A stretch of 64,000 nucleotides of DNA from HGM04593 sp045634085 (lineage in GTDB: Bacteria; Bacteroidota; Bacteroidia; Bacteroidales; Bacteroidaceae). Made by a program: the position numbers and the translations under genes. The DNA is taken from the NCBI GenBank assembly GCA_045634085.1, contig JAZQZM010000099.1, positions 1 through 64,000 on the forward strand, given 5' to 3'. This document shows positions 33,873-42,296 of this stretch, in pieces (within the stretch, counting starts at the first letter, position 1; every line of letters starts with the position of its first letter). Under the pieces are notes generated by a model. It saw nothing but the letters and a program-made list of their open reading frames with translations. It was not told the origin of the DNA and did no database searches.

Positions 33873-36800
33873 ATGAGTATATATGAAAGTGCTGTAAAAA
33901 AGCCAATCATGACATCGCTCTGTTTTATGGCGATTGCTCTCTTTGGACTTTTTTCGTTCTCAAAACTCCCCATCGACCTGATGCCGGATATTGAGACGAA
34001 CACCATCATGGTGTTTACATATTACAATGGTGCAAGTGCCGAGGATATCGAGAATAACGTATCACGCCCACTCGAGAACACCCTTAACTCTGTGGAGCAC
34101 CTCAAGCACATCAGTTCTAACTCACGTGAGAACGTTTCCGTAATCACACTCGAGTTTGAATATGGCTATGATATCGACGATCTTACCAACGACGTGCGCG
34201 ACAAGCTCGACATGGTAGCGTCGGCACTCCCCGATGATGCCAACAACCCTATCATCTTCAAGTTCTCTACCGACATGATTCCTATCATGATGCTTTCGGT
34301 AAAGGCCGAGGAGAGCCAGGCAGCACTCTACAAGATTCTTGACGACAACGTGGTGAACCCACTTGCACGTATTGACGGTGTGGGTACAGTATCTATCTCA
34401 GGTGCTCCAAAGCGTGAAATCAACGTCTACATGGACCCAAGCAAGATGGAGGCATACAACATTACTGTAGAGGCAGTAAGTGCAGCCATCGGTTCCGAGA
34501 ACCGCAACATCCCTGGCGGTACATTCGACATCGGTAACAACACCTACGCTTTGCGTGTAGAGGGTGAATTCAATGTACCCGAGGAGATGTACGACATTGT
34601 CGTAGGTACCGTAAACGGTGTTAACATATTCCTCAAGGACGTAGCTACTATCCACGACAATGTACAGGAACGTGCACAGGAGACATATACCGACGGAAAG
34701 CAGGGTGCCATGATTATTGTGCAGAAGCAGACCGGAGGTAACTCTGTTGCCATTTCACAGGCTATCCGCGAGGCTCTTCCCGAACTACAGAAGCGTCTCC
34801 CCGCCGACGTGGAGATTGACATCATCGTTGACACATCGGAAAACATTCTGCAGACAGTAGATACCCTTTCGGGCACAATCATGGATGCACTTGTATTCGT
34901 TGTCATCGTGGTATTCATCTTCCTTGGACGCTGGAGAGCAACAATCATCGTTGCCATCACTATTCCGTTCTCACTTATCGCATCGTTCATCTACCTCTAT
35001 GCGACAGGTGGTTCAATCAACATGATTTCTCTTTCATGTCTGAGTATCGCCATCGGTTCTGTCGTGGACGACGCCATTGTGGTGCTTGAGAACGTGACTA
35101 CACATATTGAACGTGGTTCAAGCCCACAGAATGCAGCTATCCACGGAACCAACGAGGTGGGTGTATCGGTTATGGCATCTACTCTTACAATGTTCGCCGT
35201 ATTCTTCCCGCTGACAATGGTTACCGGTATGGCCGGCGTGCTCTTTAAGCAGCTCGGTTGGATGATGTGTATCATCATGCTCATCTCGCTTGTTGCGTCA
35301 TTGACACTTACACCAATGATGTGTGCCAAGATGCTCAAGCTGCAGAAGAAGCAGAGCAAGCTCTTCATTCTTTTATACAAACCGATACAGAAGGTTCTTG
35401 ACCTCATTGACAACGGCTATGCAGCCATCATCAACTGGGCCGTACGTCACCGTTGGACCGTGCTTGTATGCTGCTTCGCCCTGTTCGGTCTGAGTCTGTT
35501 CTGCGCAGGTGGCATCAAGAGTGAGTTCTTCCCCTCTAACGACAGTGCGCGTGCAAGTGCAAAGATACAGATGCCTGTAGGTACACGTGTCGAGGTATCA
35601 AGAGAGGTGGCACTGAAGCTTACCAATATGTGGAAGGAACGTTATGGCGATGACATCGTTGCATGTAACTTCACTGTAGGTCAGGCCGACGAGAGCAACA
35701 CATACGCATCACTCAGCGACAACGGTTCACACATCATCAGCTTCAACTTCTCATTTGTTCCATCGGACAAGCGAGACATCACAATGGACAAGATTTGTGA
35801 CCAGATGCGCCGCGACATGAAACTGTTCCCCGAAATTGCAAAGTATGACGTTACCTCGGGACAGAGTGGCATGGGCGGACAGAGTATGGCTACATTCGAA
35901 ATCTACGGTTATGATTTTGCCACAACCGACATGATGGCAAAGGAACTTGCCGATTCATTGCGCAATTGCGAGTACATCACCCAGGTAAATATCAGCCGTA
36001 GCGACTACCTGCCACAATACCGTGTTGAGTTCGACCGCAAGAAACTTGCAATGCACGGCCTCAACCTCAGCACAGCGGCGACATTCATCCGCAATCGCTA
36101 CAACGGTGCTTTGGCAACATACTTCCGCGAAGATGGTGACGAGTATGACGTGAAGGTACGTTACAACCCCGAATCACGCCAGACAATCGAAGACATCGAG
36201 AACATCAAGCTCCAAGGCAAGAACGGTGTCATCAGTATCAAGGAGGTCGGCAAGGTTGTAATGAACGACATGCCTCCTACCATCGAGCGCAAGGACCGTG
36301 AACGTATCGTGAGTGTAAACGCAGTAATGGCTGCCGGTGCAGCACTCAGCGACGGTGTAGAGTACGGACAGAAGGTTATTGACAACATGGAAATACCTGC
36401 CGGTATCGCAATCCAGGTTGCAGGTTCCTACGAGGACCAGATGGATTCGAACCGCGACCTCGGCCAGCTCGCAATCATCATTCTTGTACTTGTATTCATT
36501 GTAATGGCATCACAGTTCGAGTCACTGACATATCCGTTCATTCTCATGTTCTCTGTGGTATTCGCACTCAGTGGTGTATTGCTCGGTCTCTTCGTTACCG
36601 GCTCTAACCTCAACATCATGTCAATGCTTGGAGGTATCATGCTCATCGGTATGGTTGTAAAGAACGGTATCGTGCTTATTGACTACATCATGCTGTTGCG
36701 TGAACGTGGGCTCGGCATCATTGCAGCCTGCGTCGGTGCAGCCAAGAGCCGTCTTCGTCCGGTGCTCATGACAACATGTACCACAATCCTCGGTATGGTG

Positions 36801-37037
36801 CCTATGGCAACCAGCCACGGTGTGGGTGCAGAGATGTGGCGTCCGCTTGGTATCGCCGTTATCGGTGGTCTTACAATCTCTACCATCATGACCATGATAT
36901 ACGTGCCTGCAATGTACAGTATATTTGCAGCTATCGGTGTAAAGCGCAAGCGCAGAAACATCAGAAAGCAGCGCGAGCTCAACGCATACTGGAAGGAGCA
37001 CAAGAACGAGGAGCAGTTGAAACACAAAGATAAGTAA
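33873..37037 (+). CDS. RND efflux transporter permease (HAE1/AcrB type)
   Basis: A 1054-residue inner-membrane proton antiporter with 12 membrane segments. The start is typical (MSIYESAVKKPIMTSLCFMAIALFGLFSFSKLPIDLMPDIE). The membrane-segment-4 motif with the proton-relay aspartates is SCLSIAIGSVVDDAIVVLENV, and the matching GIMLIGMVVKNGIVLIDY lies in segment 10. Substrates are probably drugs, detergents or bile salts, judging from the family and a gut setting, but nothing in the sequence fixes this. It is followed by a 30-nt perfect palindrome and a PII-like gene. Confidence 0.95.
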   Translation: MSIYESAVKKPIMTSLCFMAIALFGLFSFSKLPIDLMPDIETNTIMVFTYYNGASAEDIENNVSRPLENTLNSVEHLKHISSNSRENVSVITLEFEYGYDIDDLTNDVRDKLDMVASALPDDANNPIIFKFSTDMIPIMMLSVKAEESQAALYKILDDNVVNPLARIDGVGTVSISGAPKREINVYMDPSKMEAYNITVEAVSAAIGSENRNIPGGTFDIGNNTYALRVEGEFNVPEEMYDIVVGTVNGVNIFLKDVATIHDNVQERAQETYTDGKQGAMIIVQKQTGGNSVAISQAIREALPELQKRLPADVEIDIIVDTSENILQTVDTLSGTIMDALVFVVIVVFIFLGRWRATIIVAITIPFSLIASFIYLYATGGSINMISLSCLSIAIGSVVDDAIVVLENVTTHIERGSSPQNAAIHGTNEVGVSVMASTLTMFAVFFPLTMVTGMAGVLFKQLGWMMCIIMLISLVASLTLTPMMCAKMLKLQKKQSKLFILLYKPIQKVLDLIDNGYAAIINWAVRHRWTVLVCCFALFGLSLFCAGGIKSEFFPSNDSARASAKIQMPVGTRVEVSREVALKLTNMWKERYGDDIVACNFTVGQADESNTYASLSDNGSHIISFNFSFVPSDKRDITMDKICDQMRRDMKLFPEIAKYDVTSGQSGMGGQSMATFEIYGYDFATTDMMAKELADSLRNCEYITQVNISRSDYLPQYRVEFDRKKLAMHGLNLSTAATFIRNRYNGALATYFREDGDEYDVKVRYNPESRQTIEDIENIKLQGKNGVISIKEVGKVVMNDMPPTIERKDRERIVSVNAVMAAGAALSDGVEYGQKVIDNMEIPAGIAIQVAGSYEDQMDSNRDLGQLAIIILVLVFIVMASQFESLTYPFILMFSVVFALSGVLLGLFVTGSNLNIMSMLGGIMLIGMVVKNGIVLIDYIMLLRERGLGIIAACVGAAKSRLRPVLMTTCTTILGMVPMATSHGVGAEMWRPLGIAVIGGLTISTIMTMIYVPAMYSIFAAIGVKRKRRNIRKQRELNAYWKEHKNEEQLKHKDK

Positions 37038-37045
37038 TAACAGCA

Positions 37046-37075
37046 GTTGTCCATGGGCTGCAGCCCATGGACAAC
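37046..37075. repeat. Perfect 30-nt palindrome after the RND gene
   Basis: GTTGTCCATGGGCTG is followed directly by its reverse complement. It begins 8 nt after the RND stop. The 14-nt core GCTGCAGCCCATGG recurs at 56195-56208 after cvpA. There is no T run, so it is a poor terminator and may be an mRNA-processing or REP-like element. Confidence 0.8.
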
Positions 37076-37090
37076 ATAAAAACTTAAGCA

Positions 37091-37384
37091 ATGAAAAGCG
37101 TATTCATAACATTCGACATTTCACACAAGGATGCCGTAATCAATATACTCACCCACAACAACTGTCGCGGTTTCTCATTCTTTGACCAGATGCAGGGACG
37201 AGGCAGCGTGGACGGAGAGCCACACTACGGTTCGCATGCATGGCCTTCAATGTGCGGTTCAGTAATCGCAATTGTAGACGACAAGCATGTAGACAACATC
37301 CTCAAGGATGTAAAGGCACTTGACGAGGATTCACCACAGCTCGGACTCAGAGCCTTTGTATGGAGCATCGAGAAATCATACTAA
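37091..37384 (+). CDS. PII-like small protein of the efflux operon
   Basis: A 97-residue cytosolic protein with the size and beta-alpha-beta-beta-alpha-beta pattern of PII-superfamily proteins: MKSVFITFDISHKDAVINILTHNNCRGFSFF, then a glycine-rich loop region (QMQGRGSVDGEPHYGSHAWP) where PII has its T-loop, then SVIAIVDDKHVDNILKDVKAL. Classical GlnB uridylylation or ATP-site residues are not obvious. Related PII-like genes are known beside transporters. I infer that it senses a small ligand or metal and modulates the RND pump; this is not shown. Confidence 0.72.
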   Translation: MKSVFITFDISHKDAVINILTHNNCRGFSFFDQMQGRGSVDGEPHYGSHAWPSMCGSVIAIVDDKHVDNILKDVKALDEDSPQLGLRAFVWSIEKSY

Positions 37385-37400
37385 ACCGTAAACGGTCTTC

Positions 37401-37435
37401 AAAAAAAATATCCCTGTTGCAGGGATATTTTTTTT
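37401..37435. terminator. Bidirectional terminator
   Basis: A 16-bp stem AAAAAAAATATCCCTG, loop TTG, and its complement ending in eight T, between the convergent PII-like gene (ends 37384) and the phosphatase-like gene (ends 37453). Confidence 0.92.
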
Positions 37436-37452
37436 GATATGTATAATTAGAA

Positions 37453-38994
37453 TTAGAACATTCTTAAACTATTATCATTCGGACGGCGTATATGAAGTAT
37501 ACGCGCCATTTCGGCAGCAAGCACGCTTGCAGGAGTCATCTCTTCTACGACACGTGGCTCAACATTGGCACCGTAAATGATTATAGGGAACATGACAGGA
37601 GTGCGGAATGTGGTATTTGACTCAGAAGCCACATCGGTAATCACCTTCCAACCCGGCATCAGGCGCAGCCATACATCGCCTGAACTTGAAGGATTGTATC
37701 CGTTCTTGACATACTGCATCTCGGGGCTCAGCATGCCGCCAAGACGATAGATTGTAAAGACGTCCTCCACACCGTCGATGGACTTAAGGAACTCAATGGT
37801 GTGTGAAACGACATCAAGTTTATTGAGTTTCATACTCTCGATGGCCTTATTGTTGAGATAGAGCTGGCTGCCGTATACGCCCTCAACATAATCGCCCTTA
37901 CCGAAACGGGCTGTAAGATAGACATTCAGTAGACCTTCAATCCTGTCCATATATATCTTTCCCGATGGAAGACGGTACTTTGCTCCATCCTCGCTGCTCT
38001 CAATCACGTAACCTGTAGAGGCAATGGAAACGACAACATTCTCCATGCCAATGAGCTTGTCGACGTAATTGAGCAGGTCGGCAATATTCCTGTCAAGGCG
38101 TGCATACATGTCCTGAATCTCAATGGGACGTTCCTCCATTGAGTTGCCGTCATAATTACCTGCATAATATGTAAGTGAAAGGCAATCGGCAATATCATCC
38201 CTACCGGCAAGAGTCTCCTTGAGATAGGCCTTCGCCATTTCGTTCACCTCGTCGTTGATACAGGCTGTGGTCTTATAGCCACGGATATCATTCAATCCGT
38301 TGAAAGAGAATGAGAATGCATCGGGCGCTTCCTCGCCGAAGTTATTGTATTTTTCAGTGGGGAAAAGAGGTACCCACTTACCCGAACGTCCACGCACCTC
38401 CTTATTCTTGTCGGCGGCCCATTGGGGATACAGTCCATAGTAGCTTGAACTGCACCAGTAACCGGTGGAGTTGTTCTTCCACAGCACTGCATCGGCAGCA
38501 TGTCCACCGGCAAGCACAGCAGCATCCTCATCGGGAGCAATGGAGCAGATAATTGCATTGCCGCGGGTAGCACGCTTCATTTCATCGGTAACCGTGATGG
38601 CCTTGAGCCTTGAAGGAGACATTGGAGAATTTGTATATACTCCTTTATGTTTATGATCCTCCACACAGTTCATGATACGCAACGACGAACGGTCGAGCCA
38701 ACGTTCGCCCACTATTCCGTTGACATACGGAGTTGTGCCCGTCGACAATGCTGCCACAGCTGAAGCACGGTCAATATTCTCGAACGGATAATAGGCATTA
38801 GGAAAGACCTTGCCGCCGGAGAGCAGGCGTTTGAAGCCATCCTCGCAATAGAGGTGGCTGAACTCGTAGAGAAAATCGGTACGCAACTGGTCAACAGTAA
38901 TGTTTATATACAATTTGGGCGACTTAAGTCCGGGCTGCGCAAACGAATTCAACGCGCACAGCACAAGCAGCATCAGATAATATTTGATTCGCAT
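37453..38994 (-). CDS. Alkaline phosphatase superfamily protein, probably a pseudoenzyme
   Basis: A 513-residue exported protein (signal peptide ends near SFAQ, residue 20) related to PafA-type phosphatases. The first metal motif ITVDQLRTDFL (D35) and the nucleophile region DRASAVAALSTGTTP, with Ser in the nucleophile position, are present. However, the usual DYVGH motif reads YYAGN (Asp to Tyr, His to Asn), the usual ADHG reads ASTG, and the C-terminal THGS motif is missing (NTTFRTPVMFP). At least four metal ligands therefore appear lost. The fold is likely kept as a binding protein. It overlaps the DUF4105 gene by 22 nt, so they are co-expressed. Confidence 0.8.
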   Translation of the reverse strand: MRIKYYLMLLVLCALNSFAQPGLKSPKLYINITVDQLRTDFLYEFSHLYCEDGFKRLLSGGKVFPNAYYPFENIDRASAVAALSTGTTPYVNGIVGERWLDRSSLRIMNCVEDHKHKGVYTNSPMSPSRLKAITVTDEMKRATRGNAIICSIAPDEDAAVLAGGHAADAVLWKNNSTGYWCSSSYYGLYPQWAADKNKEVRGRSGKWVPLFPTEKYNNFGEEAPDAFSFSFNGLNDIRGYKTTACINDEVNEMAKAYLKETLAGRDDIADCLSLTYYAGNYDGNSMEERPIEIQDMYARLDRNIADLLNYVDKLIGMENVVVSIASTGYVIESSEDGAKYRLPSGKIYMDRIEGLLNVYLTARFGKGDYVEGVYGSQLYLNNKAIESMKLNKLDVVSHTIEFLKSIDGVEDVFTIYRLGGMLSPEMQYVKNGYNPSSSGDVWLRLMPGWKVITDVASESNTTFRTPVMFPIIIYGANVEPRVVEEMTPASVLAAEMARILHIRRPNDNSLRMF

Positions 38995-40157
38995 ATTCTA
39001 TCTTTATATACGTGGAACAATGAACGCACAAGCACTGCAAGTGCGCAGATATAAAGCGGCACAGGGTAGCACTGCACCCTAAAGAGTCCAGAGAGCAGGA
39101 AAAGGATTACAAAAGTAACCTGCACCCATGCCATGACAGGAGACTTGTGCTTTATGGTCCTGTACACCATTACAGGCACTATTACCAATGCAAGCGGATT
39201 GAGAAGCAGCATCGCATAGTTGGCATCCACAGCCGGGTGTTCCGAACATAGCCCCATGAAAAGCAGCAGACATCCAGGGACACCCTGCATCAGCATTATG
39301 AAAATATCGTACCCCCAGAAAGTCTTCTTGCGGCGCACCTCGCACAACATCACGATAAGAGTAAACAGCAATAGCAACAACGACGCGTTGAACGGGGTGA
39401 AGTTGTCCCGCACTGTAGCAGGCCTGTTCTCCTTTACAAGAAGATTTGTTGCCTTGAGGGCAGGCATCCTGTTGCCGTCGGGGGCGACAATGGTGGCATC
39501 AGCGAAATCCCTCATCAGATTGCCGGGTATGAACTGCAGCTCGTCAATAGTCGCATCCTGATCGACATCGGAACCCATAAGCAGCCCTATACCGAAAGAG
39601 TACCAGGAATGCGAAAAGGTCATCGCCGAGAGAGTCTCACGGAGTGTTGGGAGACATCCTAAGGTATCGGACGCATACTCAATACCATATCCCTCACCAA
39701 GAGCCTCAATGATTTTATCACGGGCCTTGGTCGTACAATTGTTATAGAAATAGTTATAACGGTATATTCTGTTCTCGGGTGCGCAGTTTTCTTCAAGAAG
39801 AGTATACAGCCGTGCAACCTGCGCCGGTGTAAGGTTCAGCACCTGTTCGGTCACCGAAGAACCACGCTGAACATATTCGTAAAGGAAAGACCTGAATGAA
39901 ACCGCACCTACCATATAATCGGTCTCTCCTAGAATGAAGCGCCACATGAAATTGGGTGCATTGAAATTGAAATAGCCGTAGTTGTAGACCTTCTCAACAC
40001 CGTTCTCATCGTCAATATACCGCAACGCCGTGTGCCCGAAGAGAGAATACGCCTCGTCACCGGGCGAGCATGTAACCAGGCTGAAGCGCGCATTATCGGC
40101 CTTTGACGGCAACGAGAGTGACAAGACAGCCAACAAAAGAAAAACAAATTTTCTCAC
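38973..40157 (-). CDS. DUF4105 (Lnb N-terminal-like) envelope protein
   Basis: A 394-residue protein with a signal peptide (ends near SKADNA), a papain-like periplasmic domain and a C-terminal membrane part of about five segments (LLLLLFTLIVMLCEV, LVIVPVMVYRTI, VTFVILFLLSGLF and others). Possible catalytic residues are His in SLFGHTALRY and Cys in NYFYNNCTTKARDKI. DUF4105 proteins are common in Bacteroidota and have been related to amidase/peptidase folds; the substrate is unknown. It leads the phosphatase-like gene in one transcript. Confidence 0.85.
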   Translation of the reverse strand: MRKFVFLLLAVLSLSLPSKADNARFSLVTCSPGDEAYSLFGHTALRYIDDENGVEKVYNYGYFNFNAPNFMWRFILGETDYMVGAVSFRSFLYEYVQRGSSVTEQVLNLTPAQVARLYTLLEENCAPENRIYRYNYFYNNCTTKARDKIIEALGEGYGIEYASDTLGCLPTLRETLSAMTFSHSWYSFGIGLLMGSDVDQDATIDELQFIPGNLMRDFADATIVAPDGNRMPALKATNLLVKENRPATVRDNFTPFNASLLLLLFTLIVMLCEVRRKKTFWGYDIFIMLMQGVPGCLLLFMGLCSEHPAVDANYAMLLLNPLALVIVPVMVYRTIKHKSPVMAWVQVTFVILFLLSGLFRVQCYPVPLYICALAVLVRSLFHVYKDRICESNII

Positions 40158-40187
40158 CGTATCTTATTTTATCATTTATATTCTTTG

Positions 40188-40217
40188 CAAAGATACAATT
40201 TCCATTGTAAGCAGCAA
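40188..40217 (-). promoter_or_regulatory. Promoter of the DUF4105 gene
   Basis: On the minus strand, TTG at 40215-40217, 19 nt, then TATCTTTG at 40188-40195. The leader to the ATG at 40157 is about 25 nt. Confidence 0.65.
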
Positions 40218-40250
40218 TAACCCGGAGCCCGATAAATGTGCTGCCATATC

Positions 40251-40281
40251 TTTGCAGTAAAGGCAAAAAACCGTATCTTTG
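40251..40281 (+). promoter_or_regulatory. Promoter of coaX and the downstream barrel gene
   Basis: TTTG at 40251-40254, 19 nt, then TATCTTTG at 40274-40281, a full consensus match. The upstream TTTG is itself the end of another TATCTTTG (40247-40254). Confidence 0.72.
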
Positions 40282-40304
40282 CAAAAATTTTCATAACCCC
40301 TGTT

Positions 40305-41033
40305 TTGAACCTCATCGTAGACATAGGAAACAACAGTACCAAGTACTACCTCTTCAACGGCAACCAGATTGTGCTGCATTCGCGAAGAGAGAACGGCTCA
40401 CACGGCATCCTTGGTGAATGGTATAAGGAATTCGGAATTGACAAGGTCATTGTGTCATCAGTCGTAGACCTTGACACTGAGTATAAAGATGCCTTCAATT
40501 CGCTTGGCTGTCCTGTACTATGGTTCAACAACAGTACACCGGTTCCGCTAATTGTGGACTACGGCACGCCAGGTACATTGGGCAGTGACAGACTGGCCGC
40601 GGCAACCGGCGCATGGTACGAGGCCCCCGAACGCAACATGCTTGTCATAGACTGTGGCACAGCCATTACCATAGACTTTGTTGACAGGAACGGACATTTC
40701 CACGGAGGCAATATTGCACCGGGAATAAAGATGCGTCTGCTGGCACTGCATGACTACACAAGCCGCCTGCCGCTGGTTGAGAAGGAGGGAGAACTCCCGA
40801 CATTGGGACATAACACCGAGACAGCCATAAGAAGTGGAGTCATCAGGGGTGTATGCCACGAAATAGAGGGCTACATTGACGAATTTAAAGAAAAATATGG
40901 CGATGTTTTGGTTTTTTTAACGGGAGGAGACGAAAAAACGTTGAAAAATAACATAAAAAGTCGCATCTTTGCAGACAAATATTTAGTCGCCAAAGGACTG
41001 AACAGGATTTTACAAGACTACTACAATGAATAA
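40305..41033 (+). CDS. coaX: Type III pantothenate kinase
   Basis: A 242-residue cytosolic enzyme that phosphorylates pantothenate in the first step of CoA synthesis. The N-terminal phosphate-binding motif is NLIVDIGNNSTKYYLF, followed by GTLGSDRLAAATGAWY and VIDCGTAITIDFVDRNG, all typical of CoaX (ASKHA fold). I chose the TTG at 40305: it puts the DIGN motif at residues 5-8, as in relatives, and a promoter ends at 40281. An ATG at 40236 would place the promoter inside the gene. It overlaps the outer-membrane barrel gene by 8 nt. Confidence 0.92.
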   Translation: MNLIVDIGNNSTKYYLFNGNQIVLHSRRENGSHGILGEWYKEFGIDKVIVSSVVDLDTEYKDAFNSLGCPVLWFNNSTPVPLIVDYGTPGTLGSDRLAAATGAWYEAPERNMLVIDCGTAITIDFVDRNGHFHGGNIAPGIKMRLLALHDYTSRLPLVEKEGELPTLGHNTETAIRSGVIRGVCHEIEGYIDEFKEKYGDVLVFLTGGDEKTLKNNIKSRIFADKYLVAKGLNRILQDYYNE

Positions 41034-42264
41034 AAAGATATTCATAATCATAGCAATGCTGCTTGCCACTACGTGTTCATTTGCTGACAATGGCAGCAAT
41101 TCTCCGTACTCACGTTACGGAGTCGGTCTGTTGTCGGACCAGAGCCTTGGCATCAACAGACAGATGGGCGGTCTTGGCTACGGACTCCGCAGCCACAGCT
41201 ACATAAACATACTTAACCCGGCATCATTTGCACAGGCCGACACCTTGACAATGCTTTTCGAAGCAGGCTTCTCCATGCAGAACGTGAACTTCAAGGAAGG
41301 CGACAGACAGATAAATGCCAAGAACGCAAGCTTTGACTATATTGCAGTGCAGTTCAGAATACGCAAGAACCTGGGCATGTCGGCAGGTTTCCTCCCTTAC
41401 TCTACTGTAGGATACTCTTTCAGCAATGTTTCTAACAACGGCACAAACGAGGTAAGCACCAACATCTACAGCGGAGCCGGAGGTATCTACCAACCCTACA
41501 TCGGCTTGGGTTGGCAACCGGCCAAATGGCTATCGGTAGGTGTCATGGGCTCATACATATATGGCGACATAACACACCAGGTAGGCATTGACTTTGCGAA
41601 CAGCACAGACCGTTCAAAGAGTTACGGCGTATCATTGAAGACCTACAAGGTCGATTTCGGAATGCAGTACGCAACCAAGTTGGGCAGCAAGAACGAGATT
41701 GTTCTGGGCGCAACATACTCTTTGGGACACGACATGAATGCCGACGCACAGATAGTGGAAGCTACAGCCGACTCTACCTCTACAAAGAAGATTGACGGCG
41801 GATTCAAGTTGCCTCATACGTATGGTTTCGGTTTTACATACACATACAATGAGAGGTTCAAGATAGGAGCCGACTACACACTGCAGCAATGGAGCACATC
41901 GTCGTTCTTCGGAATTGACAAAGGCGTTGACCGCAGCAAGATTTCCATTGGAGCAGAATATGCACCCGGCAGACTTTCAAGCAATATCTTCAAGATGATA
42001 ACTTACAGGGCGGGAGCTTATTATGCACAGCCATACACCGAGCTAAACGGCAAGAAAGGGTGCGAGGAGTACGGAGTGAGTGCAGGTCTTTCGTTGCCAT
42101 TCCTCAACAACAATAACCGCAACAGCCATGCGACACTGCATTTGTCGGGACAGTTCATCCACATGGAGCCCAAGTCGGCAGGCATGATAGCAGAGAACTA
42201 CTTCAGAATCAATCTCGGAATAACATTCAACGAGAGCTGGTTCATAAAACTAAAAGTGAGATAA
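41026..42264 (+). CDS. Outer-membrane beta-barrel protein
   Basis: A 412-residue protein with a signal peptide (cleavage near SFADNG) and many amphipathic beta strands. The N-terminus NSPYSRYGVGLLSDQSLGINRQMGGLGYGLRS resembles FadL/OmpP1-like or PorV-like barrels of Bacteroidota. Its last residues (RINLGITFNESWFIKLKVR) look like a terminal barrel strand but without a C-terminal Phe. The role is unknown; its place before a TPR protein, lptC and a foldase suggests envelope biogenesis. Confidence 0.75.
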   Translation: MNKKIFIIIAMLLATTCSFADNGSNSPYSRYGVGLLSDQSLGINRQMGGLGYGLRSHSYINILNPASFAQADTLTMLFEAGFSMQNVNFKEGDRQINAKNASFDYIAVQFRIRKNLGMSAGFLPYSTVGYSFSNVSNNGTNEVSTNIYSGAGGIYQPYIGLGWQPAKWLSVGVMGSYIYGDITHQVGIDFANSTDRSKSYGVSLKTYKVDFGMQYATKLGSKNEIVLGATYSLGHDMNADAQIVEATADSTSTKKIDGGFKLPHTYGFGFTYTYNERFKIGADYTLQQWSTSSFFGIDKGVDRSKISIGAEYAPGRLSSNIFKMITYRAGAYYAQPYTELNGKKGCEEYGVSAGLSLPFLNNNNRNSHATLHLSGQFIHMEPKSAGMIAENYFRINLGITFNESWFIKLKVR

Positions 42265-42296
42265 ATTATTGATAAAACTATAAGTAAAGAAAAAGA

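Noticed and set aside
40247..40281. Two independent tandem promoters for coaX
   Set aside because: The upstream box is better explained as the -33 element of the downstream one (19-nt spacer).
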